From Asaia bogorensis (GTDB taxonomy: Bacteria; Pseudomonadota; Alphaproteobacteria; Acetobacterales; Acetobacteraceae): 15,072 nucleotides of DNA. The translations under genes and the position numbers were made by a program. Where the stretch lies: NCBI GenBank assembly GCA_945886995.1, contig CAMCZJ010000058.1:1-15072 (forward strand). Direction: 5' to 3'. Below the pieces are notes generated by a model. The model was not told where the DNA came from. It searched no databases and saw only the letters and a program-made list of their open reading frames with translations. This document shows positions 7,786-15,019 of this stretch, piece by piece (the stretch's first letter is position 1; every line of letters starts with the position of its first letter).

Positions 7786-7817
7786 AAGGGCGGTGCTTTA
7801 CTCAAGGCGCCGCCCTT
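7786..7817. terminator. Bidirectional hairpin terminator between convergent genes
   Basis: AAGGGCGGTGC (7786-7796) pairs with GCGCCGCCCTT (7807-7817) as an 11-bp stem with a single G-T wobble and a 10-base loop. On the minus strand the stem runs into TTTT, which is short but fits an intrinsic terminator for the M20 gene side; on the plus strand the trailing U-run is poor. It sits exactly between the hyuB stop and the stop of the convergent amidohydrolase, so it probably serves both units. Confidence 0.75.
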
Positions 7818-7823
7818 CAATCA

Positions 7824-9023
7824 TCATTCTACGCTGTTCATTTCCCGCCGCACCAGATTGACCCAGAACGCGACGCCATGGGGCAGGGCTGCATCATTGA
7901 AATCATAAAGCGGCGTGTGTAGCGCATGGGCCTTGCCATCCGGCGCGGTGCCATTGCCCATGAAGATAAAGGCGCCCGGCTTGGCGCGCAGCATGAAGGC
8001 GAAATCCTCACCGCCCGTCACGGGGGTCATCTTGTCATCTACCGCACCAGCGCCCACCAATTCGCGTGCGGTATCCGCCATGATCGCGGTCTCACGCGCA
8101 TGATTGATGAGCGGCGCCGCACCCCACCACAGCGTTACCTCAGCACTCGCGCCCTGCATGCGGGCGGTGAGTTCCGCCACTTCACGCATGCGGTCTTCAA
8201 GCAGTTTCTGCATGGTTGGGTTGAAGGCACGCATGGTGCCGCCAACCAGAATTTCTGACGGCATCACATTCAGCGCATCCACAGACCCGCCAGAGATGTG
8301 GCCTACACTGATCACCACGCTTTCAAGCGCTGGCGCATTGCGGCTGACAATGCTTTGCAGCGCGGTGATGAAATTTGCCTGCGCGATGGTGATGTCACTC
8401 GCCAAATGGGGTGAATTGCCGCCATGGCCGCCCGTGCCGCGAAACTGCACTTTCCAGCGCCCGGAACCGGCCATCATGGGGCCGTCGCAAAGCGCGAAAT
8501 GGCCAAGCGGCAGCCCCGGCATATTGTGCATTCCATAGACCGCATCGCAGGGGAAACGGACAAAAAGTCCGTCATCCAGCATGGCTTGCGCGCCGCCGCG
8601 GCCTTCCTCGGCGGGCTGGAAAATGAAATGCACTGTGCCGGCGAAATCCCGATTCTGCGCCAGGATTTGCGCCGCCCCCAGCAGCATGGTGGTATGCCCA
8701 TCATGCCCGCAAGCATGCATCTTGCCTGCATTCTTTGAGGCATAGGGAAGATCGGTCGCCTCTGTCAGCGCCAGCGCATCCATATCGGCGCGCAGCCCAA
8801 TCGCCCCTTGCCCTGGGCGCTTGCCGCGCAGCGTACCAACCACGCCCATGCGGCCAACACCTTCTACGGTTTCAATACCAAGGCTGCGCAGCCGTGCCGC
8901 AACCAGCGCGGCGGTGCGCGTTTCCTCCATGCCCAATTCCGGATGGGCGTGGATGTCTTTTCTGATCGCGATCAGCTCCGGCAGGATGGGTGCGATTTCC
9001 TGCATCAGGGGGTGGTCTGTCAT
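7824..9023 (-). CDS. M20D-family amidohydrolase (hippurate hydrolase / N-acyl-amino acid deacylase type)
   Basis: A 399-residue metal-dependent amidohydrolase that removes an acyl group from an amino acid or a similar amide. RKDIHAHPELG at the start is the family signature. The di-metal site is visible: Cys105 and His107 in HACGHDGH, Glu139-Glu140 in PAEEG, His166 in GMHN and His369 in LHTPLYDFND. The dimerisation domain begins near GTGGHGGNSPH (196-206). I chose the ATG at 9023 (MTDHPLMQEI), with purine-rich AAAGAAAGAAG upstream; a GTG at 9053 overlaps the preceding lipoprotein stop as GTGA and would add 10 residues. It is the last gene of the hslO unit and converges on hyuB. It is a different M20 branch from the carbamoylase at 2754-4019. 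Whether it works with the HyuAB cluster is unknown. Confidence 0.92.
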   Translation of the reverse strand: MTDHPLMQEIAPILPELIAIRKDIHAHPELGMEETRTAALVAARLRSLGIETVEGVGRMGVVGTLRGKRPGQGAIGLRADMDALALTEATDLPYASKNAGKMHACGHDGHTTMLLGAAQILAQNRDFAGTVHFIFQPAEEGRGGAQAMLDDGLFVRFPCDAVYGMHNMPGLPLGHFALCDGPMMAGSGRWKVQFRGTGGHGGNSPHLASDITIAQANFITALQSIVSRNAPALESVVISVGHISGGSVDALNVMPSEILVGGTMRAFNPTMQKLLEDRMREVAELTARMQGASAEVTLWWGAAPLINHARETAIMADTARELVGAGAVDDKMTPVTGGEDFAFMLRAKPGAFIFMGNGTAPDGKAHALHTPLYDFNDAALPHGVAFWVNLVRREMNSVE

Positions 9024-9049
9024 GCGGCTTCTTTCTTTCGCTAGAAATT

Positions 9050-9682
9050 TCACGAAGGCGGCAAGGATTCGCGTTCAACCGGCTGCGGCAGGGTTTCGCC
9101 CGCACCCGCCACCAATTGGAGCCAGTTACGCAAATGCCGGCGCAGCTGATATTCGAATTCGATATTCAAATCCTGCCCAGCCAGTTTAACCACGCGTTCC
9201 GCCAAAGCTGCCCTTTCCCCGGCATCGCGCACCGGCCCGGTAACCGTGCGCGTGGCCTCGGCAGTGGCACTGGCGAGGATGGCATCTTCGGAGGAGATAA
9301 TCTCCACCCGGCAGCGCATGACGCAGCGGAAAGTCTCGGTTGCTGGGCTGAAAACACCCCCTGATGCGCCGCCTTCCCGGGTAAGGCTTGCGGTCTGGAT
9401 CAGGAAACGCGCCTTGCCAGGGCCACCTGCTGCGCTCAGCCGTTCCTGCGCCATGCGCAAGATTACATCCGCGGGAAGAAGGGGCGCTGGCTGTTCCACA
9501 AGGAAGGCTGTCCCGCTGCCCGCTTCCTGCATTTCCAGCGCTCCCACCTTAAGGCGCAGCGGAGTCAGATGCCCATAGCTCGGCGGCCCTGGCGGCACGA
9601 ATGGCCCCGCCGGCTGTTCATTTGCACAGGCGGCGAGGAAGGGAAGTGCCAGGAAGGCGCGGCGTTTCGTCAGCAATGCCAT
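9050..9682 (-). CDS. Predicted lipoprotein of unknown function
   Basis: A 210-residue protein I do not recognise. It starts MALLTKRRAFLALPFLAAC: a basic n-region, a short hydrophobic core and the lipobox LAAC with Cys19 as the lipidated residue. RRAFL (7-11) fits the RRxFL core of a twin-arginine signal, so Tat export is possible. The next residues are proline-rich (PAGPFVPPGPPSYG), as in a flexible tether. The rest is a mixed alpha/beta-looking globular region with a paired RCVMRCRVEI stretch (two Cys) and a C-terminal helix-like segment (NIEFEYQLRRHLRNWL), then a polar tail. The ATG at 9682 follows the hslO stop (TGA at 9685-9687) by 2 bases; a TTG at 9688 overlaps that stop and is an alternative start. 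It lies between hslO and the amidohydrolase, apparently cotranscribed with both. Confidence 0.75.
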   Translation of the reverse strand: MALLTKRRAFLALPFLAACANEQPAGPFVPPGPPSYGHLTPLRLKVGALEMQEAGSGTAFLVEQPAPLLPADVILRMAQERLSAAGGPGKARFLIQTASLTREGGASGGVFSPATETFRCVMRCRVEIISSEDAILASATAEATRTVTGPVRDAGERAALAERVVKLAGQDLNIEFEYQLRRHLRNWLQLVAGAGETLPQPVERESLPPS

Positions 9683-9684
9683 GG

Positions 9685-10650
9685 TCAATTTCCAGCGTTG
9701 CGCACCGGAAGGGTGCCGCGATCAAATTGAAAATCGAAATTGCAGAATTCGCAGGTCATGGTGATGGTTCCCTCATCGGCCATGTGGTCCAGATCATCGG
9801 CGCTGAAACCGCCCAAGACATTCAGCAAACGGTCGCGCGAACAGCGGCAACCATAGGAAAGCGGCTTCGGGCGATCCAGCCGTAGCCCCTCAGCGTGGAA
9901 CAGGCGATGCAGCACCTGTTCACCCGACAGGGTATCATCCAGCAATTCCTGCGTGCTGATGGTACGCGCCAAGATGGTCGCGGTTTGCCAGGCTTCCAGC
10001 TGCTCGGCTTGGTCCATTTGCTGATCAAGCCAGCCGGCGCCTGCCACGCGTTCCAGCAACAGCGCGGAAGCGCGCCAGCCGGCCGGTGTTTCTTCGCAAG
10101 CCAGCTTCAAAAAGGTATCAAGCTGTTCTGAATTGCGGAAATACTCACCGGTCATGTCGGTCAGCGTCTCGCCTTCAATGGCTACAATGCCCTGGTAGCG
10201 ATCCATGTCGGGCCCCTGGTCGCAGGTGAAGGCCAGATACCCCTTGCCAAGAAGCGCGGCAGCGGAAGGCGCAGCCAGCCCCGCGAACCTTTCCTCATTC
10301 AACTTGGCGTAGCCACGCAGCGCGCCGGCATGGCTGCAATCGGCCAGCAGCATGGAAAGCGGGCCATCACCTTTGGCCTGCAGGCTGAAGGAACCCTCGA
10401 ACTTCAGCGCAGCGGCCAGCCCTGCGGTCAGCGCCATCGCCTCACCTGTGAGTCTCGCGACCTCGGGTTGATAGTCATGCCGTCGAAGCAGGGCATCAGC
10501 CAGCGGTCCCAAGCGTACGAGCCGGCCGCGCACCGGCCTTTCATCCAGATGGAAGGGCAAAATGGCCCTTGGCACCACCAGATCGGGAACGGGTGGGCGG
10601 CCGAAGGCATCGAACATAGGCCCATCGGCGTTTTCCGGTATTTGCGACAC
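9685..10650 (-). CDS. hslO: Hsp33 redox-regulated molecular chaperone
   Basis: A 321-residue Hsp33, a cytoplasmic holdase that is activated when oxidants release its zinc and form disulfides. The decisive evidence is the C-terminal zinc-cysteine switch: Cys268-x-Cys270 in YGCRCS and Cys300-x-x-Cys303 in TCEFCN, about 30 residues apart as in the family. The N-terminal core contains VRGRLVRLG (40-48) and LLADCSHAGALRGYA (101-115), typical of Hsp33. The start is GTG at 10650 with AAGGAAG 5 bases upstream. An extra cysteine (Cys105) lies in the core. It is the first gene of a leftward unit with the lipoprotein and the M20D hydrolase, divergent from the DedA gene. I saw no convincing heat-shock promoter in the 122-base intergenic region. 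Confidence 0.95.
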   Translation of the reverse strand: MSQIPENADGPMFDAFGRPPVPDLVVPRAILPFHLDERPVRGRLVRLGPLADALLRRHDYQPEVARLTGEAMALTAGLAAALKFEGSFSLQAKGDGPLSMLLADCSHAGALRGYAKLNEERFAGLAAPSAAALLGKGYLAFTCDQGPDMDRYQGIVAIEGETLTDMTGEYFRNSEQLDTFLKLACEETPAGWRASALLLERVAGAGWLDQQMDQAEQLEAWQTATILARTISTQELLDDTLSGEQVLHRLFHAEGLRLDRPKPLSYGCRCSRDRLLNVLGGFSADDLDHMADEGTITMTCEFCNFDFQFDRGTLPVRNAGN

Positions 10651-10772
10651 GAGACTTCCTTATCCAAGCGGGCGTGGGGGTTGCGTCCCTATGGGCCAAA
10701 ACAAAATTTGGGTAGCCCTTCCCCTTTTATCCATTCGGGGCCAGTTTATAGCCAATATCCGGGGGTGGTGTC

Positions 10773-11339
10773 TTGGCTGAAATCTGGGACTCTTGGGGGC
10801 ACTACGCCTATCTGGGGGCGTTTGTTTGGGCGTTCTTTGAAGGGGAAACATTTGTCTTGGCCGCGGCGGCCCTGGGCGCAGCCACTGGTGCGGTGGACCC
10901 CTGGTGGCTGTTCTTCTCGGTCTGGTTTGGCTCCTTTCTGGGGGATCAGACCTGGTTCACCCTGGGGCGACGCTTTGGTCCCCGCATTGTGCGACGAATC
11001 AAGGGTGCCGATCAAAAAGTGGCCCGGGTCAATGATTTGCTGCACCGCTATGGCACTTGGTTCATTCTGAGTTTCCGGTTTCTGTACGGGATTCGTAACG
11101 TGGCCTCGGCAGCTTGCGGTCTGGCCGGGCTGAATTGGGCGCGCTTCGCGGTACTGAATTTCATCGCCGCAGGTCTGTGGGCTGCCAGCTTTGTGGCAGC
11201 GGGCTGGTTTCTAGGCTCCCTGATCGGGCCGGAGAGGTTAGGCTGGGCCATCGCTGGTATTGCGCTTTCCGCCTTGGCATTTTTCGTTGCGCGGCATTTT
11301 TACAGGCGATCTCGCAAGGCGCGCAGTGAGGCAGCCTGA
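10773..11339 (+). CDS. DedA-family (VTT-domain) membrane protein
   Basis: A 188-residue inner-membrane protein of the DedA/SNARE-associated (VTT) family; members act in lipid scrambling, envelope homeostasis and membrane potential. The motif EGE at 23-25, GDQTWFTLGRRFG at 57-69, FRFLYGIRN (101-109) and GLAGLNWARF (116-125) follow the family order, including the conserved Glu and Arg residues (Glu23, Arg102, Arg108). Hydrophobic segments lie near 14-40, 44-64, 123-147 and 155-173, with a basic C-terminal tail (RHFYRRSRKAR). The start is a TTG at 10773: a stop codon lies in frame at 10749 and no ATG or GTG is available in between; GGGGGTGG just upstream is a plausible ribosome site. It is transcribed away from hslO. 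Confidence 0.88.
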   Translation: MAEIWDSWGHYAYLGAFVWAFFEGETFVLAAAALGAATGAVDPWWLFFSVWFGSFLGDQTWFTLGRRFGPRIVRRIKGADQKVARVNDLLHRYGTWFILSFRFLYGIRNVASAACGLAGLNWARFAVLNFIAAGLWAASFVAAGWFLGSLIGPERLGWAIAGIALSALAFFVARHFYRRSRKARSEAA

Positions 11340-11384
11340 CCCCGCCTCACCTGATTAGCGCAGGCCAATACCTTTCGTGTTTAC

Positions 11385-11403
11385 GGCACTTGAGAGTAGT
11401 GCC
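11385..11403 (+). terminator. Small hairpin after the DedA gene, possible weak terminator
   Basis: GGCACT-N7-AGTGCC forms a perfect 6-bp stem followed by ATTTCCC. The T-run is short, so termination is not assured. It lies 45 bases after the DedA stop and about 100 before cysK; the AT-rich patch at 11410-11436 downstream of it is a likely promoter area for cysK, though I find no well-matched -35/-10 pair. Confidence 0.3.
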
Positions 11404-11510
11404 ATTTCCCAATTGCGACAAAAAGATAAGAATTTTCCGAAGCTTGTGCCGCTTTTCGGTCCGGGCCAGCATGGTGTGCCAATAGTCAAGCAAAGGGCGC
11501 GGTGATTTCA

Positions 11511-12521
11511 ATGGTGGGCATGCATAACATCGTGGATGGTCTGGCCGGTGCCATCGGCAAAACACCATTGATACGCCTTAAGCGCGCCAGTGAAATGACC
11601 GGCTGCGAGATCCTGGGCAAGGCGGAATTCATGAACCCGGGCGGTTCGGTGAAGGATCGCGCTGGGCTTGGCATTATTGCGGACGCCGAAGCGCGCGGCG
11701 CGCTCACGCCCGGCCAACCCGGCACGATTGTGGAAGGCACAGCAGGCAATACGGGTATCGGCATCACGCTGGTTGCCAATGCGCGCGGCTATCGCAGCAT
11801 CATTGTGGTGCCAGAGACGCAAAGTCGCGAAAAGCTCGATTTTCTGCGTATGATCGGCGCTGATCTCCGCCTGGTGCCAGCCAAACCTTTCTCCGACCCT
11901 GGCAATTATGTGCATTTCAGCCGCCGTTTGGCTGAGGAATTAGGGGCGGTTTACGCCAATCAATTCGACAACCTAGCCAATCGCGCGGTGCATGAGGCAA
12001 CCACCGGGCCTGAGATCTGGGACCAGACCGGCGGGCAGATTGATGCCTTCACCTGTTCCTGCGGCACGGGCGGTACACTTGCCGGCATTGCGCGTGCCTT
12101 GAAGGCGCGCGGGCCGACAACGCGCATAGTCCTGGCTGACCCGATGGGGAGTTCACTCTATTCCTGGGTCAAGACCGGAGAGTTGAAGCCCGAGGGATCT
12201 TCGATCACTGAGGGCATTGGCCAGGCCGCACGCGTGCCGGGTAATCTGGTGGACGACCGAGCCCTGATTGATGACGCGGTGCAAGTTACGGATGAGGAAG
12301 CGCTCACGCAGGTATTCGACTTGCTGGTGCAGGAAGGCATTTGCCTTGGTGGTTCGGCCGGCTTGAATGTTGCCGCCGCCATCAAGGTGGCGCGTAAACT
12401 GGGCCCAGGGCATCGTGTGGTGACCATTCTGTGCGATGGCGGCGCGCGCTACCAATCCAAGCTGTTCAATCCGGAATTCCTGCGCGAACGCGGCCTGCCC
12501 ATACCGCCTTGGCTTGCGTGA
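11511..12521 (+). CDS. cysK: Cysteine synthase (O-acetylserine sulfhydrylase, PLP-dependent)
   Basis: A 336-residue PLP enzyme joining O-acetylserine and sulfide to make cysteine. NPGGSVKDRAG (42-52) holds the Schiff-base Lys48. The substrate loop is EGTAGNTGIG (75-84), where most CysK proteins have TSGNTG; Ala replaces the Ser. CGTGGTLAG (184-192) is the phosphate-binding loop, and GGSAGLNVAAA (280-290) carries the Ser that binds the pyridine nitrogen. The C-terminus (LRERGLPIPPWL) is longer than in E. coli CysK. I prefer ATG 11511, with GGTGAT upstream; GTG 11502 (AAAGGG close upstream) and ATG 11520 are in-frame alternatives differing by a few residues. A serine acetyltransferase gene follows after 9 bases, which strongly supports the cysteine role over cystathionine beta-synthase-like activity. 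Confidence 0.92.
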   Translation: MVGMHNIVDGLAGAIGKTPLIRLKRASEMTGCEILGKAEFMNPGGSVKDRAGLGIIADAEARGALTPGQPGTIVEGTAGNTGIGITLVANARGYRSIIVVPETQSREKLDFLRMIGADLRLVPAKPFSDPGNYVHFSRRLAEELGAVYANQFDNLANRAVHEATTGPEIWDQTGGQIDAFTCSCGTGGTLAGIARALKARGPTTRIVLADPMGSSLYSWVKTGELKPEGSSITEGIGQAARVPGNLVDDRALIDDAVQVTDEEALTQVFDLLVQEGICLGGSAGLNVAAAIKVARKLGPGHRVVTILCDGGARYQSKLFNPEFLRERGLPIPPWLA

Positions 12522-12530
12522 GGTAGCCCT

Positions 12531-13190
12531 GTGGTCATGGAGCTTGTTGAAATTGGTCGCAGTATTCGCGCGCGCGATCCCGCCCGGCCTTCCTGGTTTG
12601 AGACGATTTTCTGTTACGCTGGGCTTCATGCGGTGCTTTGGCACCGGCTTGCGAATTGGCTTTGGCGGCGCGGCTGGCGCGGCGCGGGGCGGGTGGTTTC
12701 GCATCTCAGCCGTTTCTTGACGGGCATTGAAATCCATCCCGGGGCGCAGATTGGCCGTCGGCTTTTCATTGACCATGGGATGGGCGTGGTGATCGGCGAA
12801 ACCGCGGAAATTGCCGATAATGTGCTGATTTATCATGGCGTGACTTTGGGCGGGCTTTCCGGCAGCCCTGGTAAACGGCACCCGACGATTGAAGCGGGCG
12901 TCTCCATCGGGGCAGGAGCGCAGGTTCTGGGTCCTATTACAATCGGCCAGGGGGCTCGTATTGGCGCAAATGCCGTGGTGACCCGCGATGTGCCGCCTGA
13001 ATGTACGGTTGTTGGGATTCCGGCACGCCCACCTGCGGGGACGAGCTGCGCCGATCCATGGCTTGGATATGGACTTAGCAATACTGAAGATGACCCAGTA
13101 GGAGACCAGATAGCGGCGCTAAGGGCTGAATTAGCCAATCTGCGCGCACGCCTTGCGGAATTGGAGCGGCATAAACCAAACATCCCCTGA
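12531..13190 (+). CDS. cysE: Serine O-acetyltransferase, short (EpsC-like) form
   Basis: A 219-residue left-handed beta-helix acetyltransferase making O-acetylserine from serine and acetyl-CoA, the step before CysK. It has the short N-terminal helical domain of the Bacillus/EpsC type instead of the long E. coli one. Hexapeptide repeats run from about residue 68 (IHPGAQIG) to 164. Key residues are Glu67 (GIEIHPG), Asp81-His82 (FIDHGMG, the catalytic His) and VIGETAEI (87-94). YHGVTLGGLSGS and KRHPTI are the usual acyl-CoA and serine loops. After the catalytic domain comes a linker and a heptad-patterned coiled-coil tail (DQIAALRAELANLRARLAEL, 192-211). The C-terminus is Asn-Ile-Pro, not a terminal Ile. 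The start is GTG 12531 with GAGGT 6 bases upstream; ATG 12537 is the alternative. Confidence 0.93.
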   Translation: MVMELVEIGRSIRARDPARPSWFETIFCYAGLHAVLWHRLANWLWRRGWRGAGRVVSHLSRFLTGIEIHPGAQIGRRLFIDHGMGVVIGETAEIADNVLIYHGVTLGGLSGSPGKRHPTIEAGVSIGAGAQVLGPITIGQGARIGANAVVTRDVPPECTVVGIPARPPAGTSCADPWLGYGLSNTEDDPVGDQIAALRAELANLRARLAELERHKPNIP

Positions 13191-13222
13191 AGGCTCCGCC
13201 GGGCATCAGAAGCGCATAGCGT

Positions 13223-13280
13223 CATCCGCTGCCACTCACCGTAGTTTCTGCGGCAGCGCCGGTGAAGGCCTTGGCGGATG
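13223..13280 (+). other. Overlapping inverted repeats between cysE and gmhA
   Basis: CGCTGCC (13227-13233) pairs with GGCAGCG (13252-13258) over an 18-base loop. The overlapping CATCCGC (13223-13229) can instead pair with GCGGATG (13274-13280), so the two hairpins are mutually exclusive. No U-run follows, so an intrinsic terminator is unlikely. The stretch lies in the 191-base gap between cysE and gmhA and could be a structured leader, or chance pairing in GC-rich DNA. Confidence 0.25.
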
Positions 13281-13381
13281 CAGCTTGGCCTTTGGCTGCC
13301 GAAGGCTTATGTCCGAATTCACCGGGTGCGGATTTGCGCCTTGTCCCGTCTCTGATTGGGTGTGCAGGCTTGGAGCCGTTC

Positions 13382-13966
13382 ATGAAAGAACAAGAACGTT
13401 TCAATGTGATGATGGAAGATGGCATCATTCTTCGCCGCCATTTGGCGACGGAGATGGCGCCATTGGTCATTCAAGCAATTGATTTATGCGAAGCGGCGCT
13501 GCGTGGTGGCGGGAAGCTTTTTTTCTGCGGTAATGGCGGAAGTGCCGCAGATGCGCAGCATCTGGCGACAGAATTATTGGTGCGTCTTAGGTCGCGGGTT
13601 GAGCGGCCCTCCTGGCCCGCCATCGCACTCACGCTTGATCCTGCTGCGTTGACAGCGGGCGGGAATGATTATGGCTTCGAGAATGTTTTCGCGAGGCCGC
13701 TTTCTGGGCTGGGGCGGCAGGGGGATGTACTTGTTGGCATCACCACCTCTGGTCGCTCCCCAAATGTTATCAAGGCGCTGCAGGTCGCGCGCGGCATGGG
13801 TATTGGTACCATTGGATTTCTGGGTGGCGATGGCGGGGGGGCGGCAGCCCTTTGCGATGTTGCTCTGATTGTGCCGAGCAACGAAACTGCGCGTGTGCAA
13901 GAAGCGCATATCTCGTTAGGCCATGCTATCCTTGAGTTACTTGAAGATCGGCTGATTGAGTCATGA
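13382..13966 (+). CDS. gmhA: GmhA-like SIS-domain sedoheptulose-7-phosphate isomerase
   Basis: A 194-residue SIS-fold isomerase converting D-sedoheptulose 7-phosphate to D-glycero-D-manno-heptose 7-phosphate, the first step to heptose in LPS core or capsule. FFCGNGGSAADAQHLATELL (42-61) is the sugar-phosphate signature. GITTSGRSPNV (118-128) is the second phosphate loop, and the C-terminal VQEAHISLGHAI (171-182) holds the Glu and His used in catalysis. Length is typical. The start at 13382 has TGGAG 6 bases upstream; an in-frame GTG at 13262 would add 40 unconserved residues. The stop overlaps the epimerase start as ATGA, so the two products are probably made together. No other heptose gene is inside the window. 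DiaA-type SIS proteins are the main alternative; the loops favour GmhA. Confidence 0.88.
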   Translation: MKEQERFNVMMEDGIILRRHLATEMAPLVIQAIDLCEAALRGGGKLFFCGNGGSAADAQHLATELLVRLRSRVERPSWPAIALTLDPAALTAGGNDYGFENVFARPLSGLGRQGDVLVGITTSGRSPNVIKALQVARGMGIGTIGFLGGDGGGAAALCDVALIVPSNETARVQEAHISLGHAILELLEDRLIES

Positions 13967-14931
13967 CCATTCTTGTGACTGGTGCCGCGGGTTTTATTGG
14001 CATGCACGTTGCCGAGGCTTTGCTTGCGCGCGGTGAAAGAGTGATCGGCCTTGATAGTCTGACACCCTATTATGATTTGCGCCTGAAGCGCGCCAGGCGC
14101 GATCGGCTTTTGGGCAAGGCTAGTTTCCTTTTTGTCGAGGACAATATCGCCGATCGTTCAGCGGTTTCCGCCTTATTCAGCCGGCATGATGATATCACAA
14201 GCATTATTCATCTGGCAGCGCAGCCCGGTGTGCGGCATTCACTGGTTGATCCCTACAGCTACATTGAAGCGAATGTGATGGGGCATCTCGTGATGTTGGA
14301 GGCCGCAAGAACCCTCCCTAGGCTTGAGCATTTTGTTTATGCCAGCTCCTCATCTGTCTATGGTGGCAACAAGAATTTACCGTATCGCGAAGATGATCGT
14401 GTTGATCACCCTATCTCGCTTTATGCGGCAACCAAGCGCGCTGATGAACTAATCAGCGAAGCCTATGGTCACCTTTTCGGTCTGCCACAGACCGGACTGC
14501 GGTTTTTCACGGTTTATGGTCCGTGGGGACGTCCGGATATGGCGCCGTGGCTTTTCGCAGAAGCGATTCTCGCAGAAAGGCCGATCACATTGTACGAAGG
14601 TGGCCGGCTGAAGCGTGACTTTACCTTTGTTGAAGATATTGTGTCAGGTGTTTTGGGGGCATTGGATCGCCCGCCTGTTGCCGGAACGCCGCGGTTATTG
14701 AACATCGGCAACCACCGTAGCGTGGAAGTTCGGCGCTTTGTGGCGGTGCTTGAGGAAAGTCTTGGCCGCAAGGCAGTCATCCAGGAAGCGCCGCGCCCCA
14801 TGACGGATGTGGCGGAAACCTTCGCTGATATCGGCGCTGTCCAGGCGCTGTGCGGGTTTGAGCCGAAGACACCGATTGAGGTCGGGGTGCCGCGCTTTGC
14901 CACCTGGTTTCGGCATTGGATGGCCGCTTGA
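13963..14931 (+). CDS. NAD-dependent sugar-nucleotide epimerase, UDP-glucuronate 4-epimerase-like
   Basis: A 322-residue extended-SDR sugar-nucleotide epimerase. It has the NAD motif G7-A-A-G10-F-I-G13, an acidic Asp31 after the second strand, HLAAQPGVRHSL (83-94), the catalytic Ser region YASSSSVYGG (126-135) and Tyr154-x-x-x-Lys158 (YAATK). VYGPWGRPDMAPW (184-196) and the KRDFTFVEDIV stretch (217-227) are characteristic of UDP-glucuronate 4-epimerases, which make UDP-galacturonate for LPS or capsule. Related UDP-glucose 4-epimerases or dTDP-glucose dehydratases are less close in the VYGPWGRPDM segment. The start overlaps the gmhA stop (ATGA). Although coupled to gmhA it does not look like the ADP-heptose epimerase HldD. 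It ends a coupled pair; 141 non-coding bases follow. Confidence 0.9.
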   Translation: MTILVTGAAGFIGMHVAEALLARGERVIGLDSLTPYYDLRLKRARRDRLLGKASFLFVEDNIADRSAVSALFSRHDDITSIIHLAAQPGVRHSLVDPYSYIEANVMGHLVMLEAARTLPRLEHFVYASSSSVYGGNKNLPYREDDRVDHPISLYAATKRADELISEAYGHLFGLPQTGLRFFTVYGPWGRPDMAPWLFAEAILAERPITLYEGGRLKRDFTFVEDIVSGVLGALDRPPVAGTPRLLNIGNHRSVEVRRFVAVLEESLGRKAVIQEAPRPMTDVAETFADIGAVQALCGFEPKTPIEVGVPRFATWFRHWMAA

Positions 14932-14990
14932 CGTGTTTTGTTGATGGTACTAGAAGCCCGTTCACGCTGTTGTTTGGTTGTTTTTTGGGC

Positions 14991-15019
14991 TTGACTAGCT
15001 GATGTTTATTGGCTAATGT
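14991..15019 (+). promoter_or_regulatory. Possible sigma-70-type promoter at the right edge
   Basis: TTGACT (14991-14996, five of six bases of the -35 consensus) is followed by a 17-base spacer and TAATGT (15014-15019, a weak -10). It lies in a T-rich non-coding stretch after the epimerase gene and points out of the window, presumably toward the next gene. The weak -10 keeps confidence low. Confidence 0.35.

Noticed and set aside
10651..10772. Heat-shock (sigma-32-like) promoter for hslO
   Set aside because: CCCATAG occurs on the minus strand but no CTTGAA-like element lies at the right distance; the CCAAA/TTTGG repeat nearby is too short to call.
13222..13470. Minus-strand open frame ending in an Ala/Lys-rich stretch across the cysE-gmhA gap
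   Set aside because: Considered as a small basic protein, but it overlaps the conserved start of gmhA, has no ribosome site and matches nothing I recognise.
14954..14992. Terminator after the epimerase gene (AAGCCC pairing with GGGCTT)
   Set aside because: The stem is only 6 bp with a loop of about 27 bases, and the T-run falls inside the loop and not after the stem.
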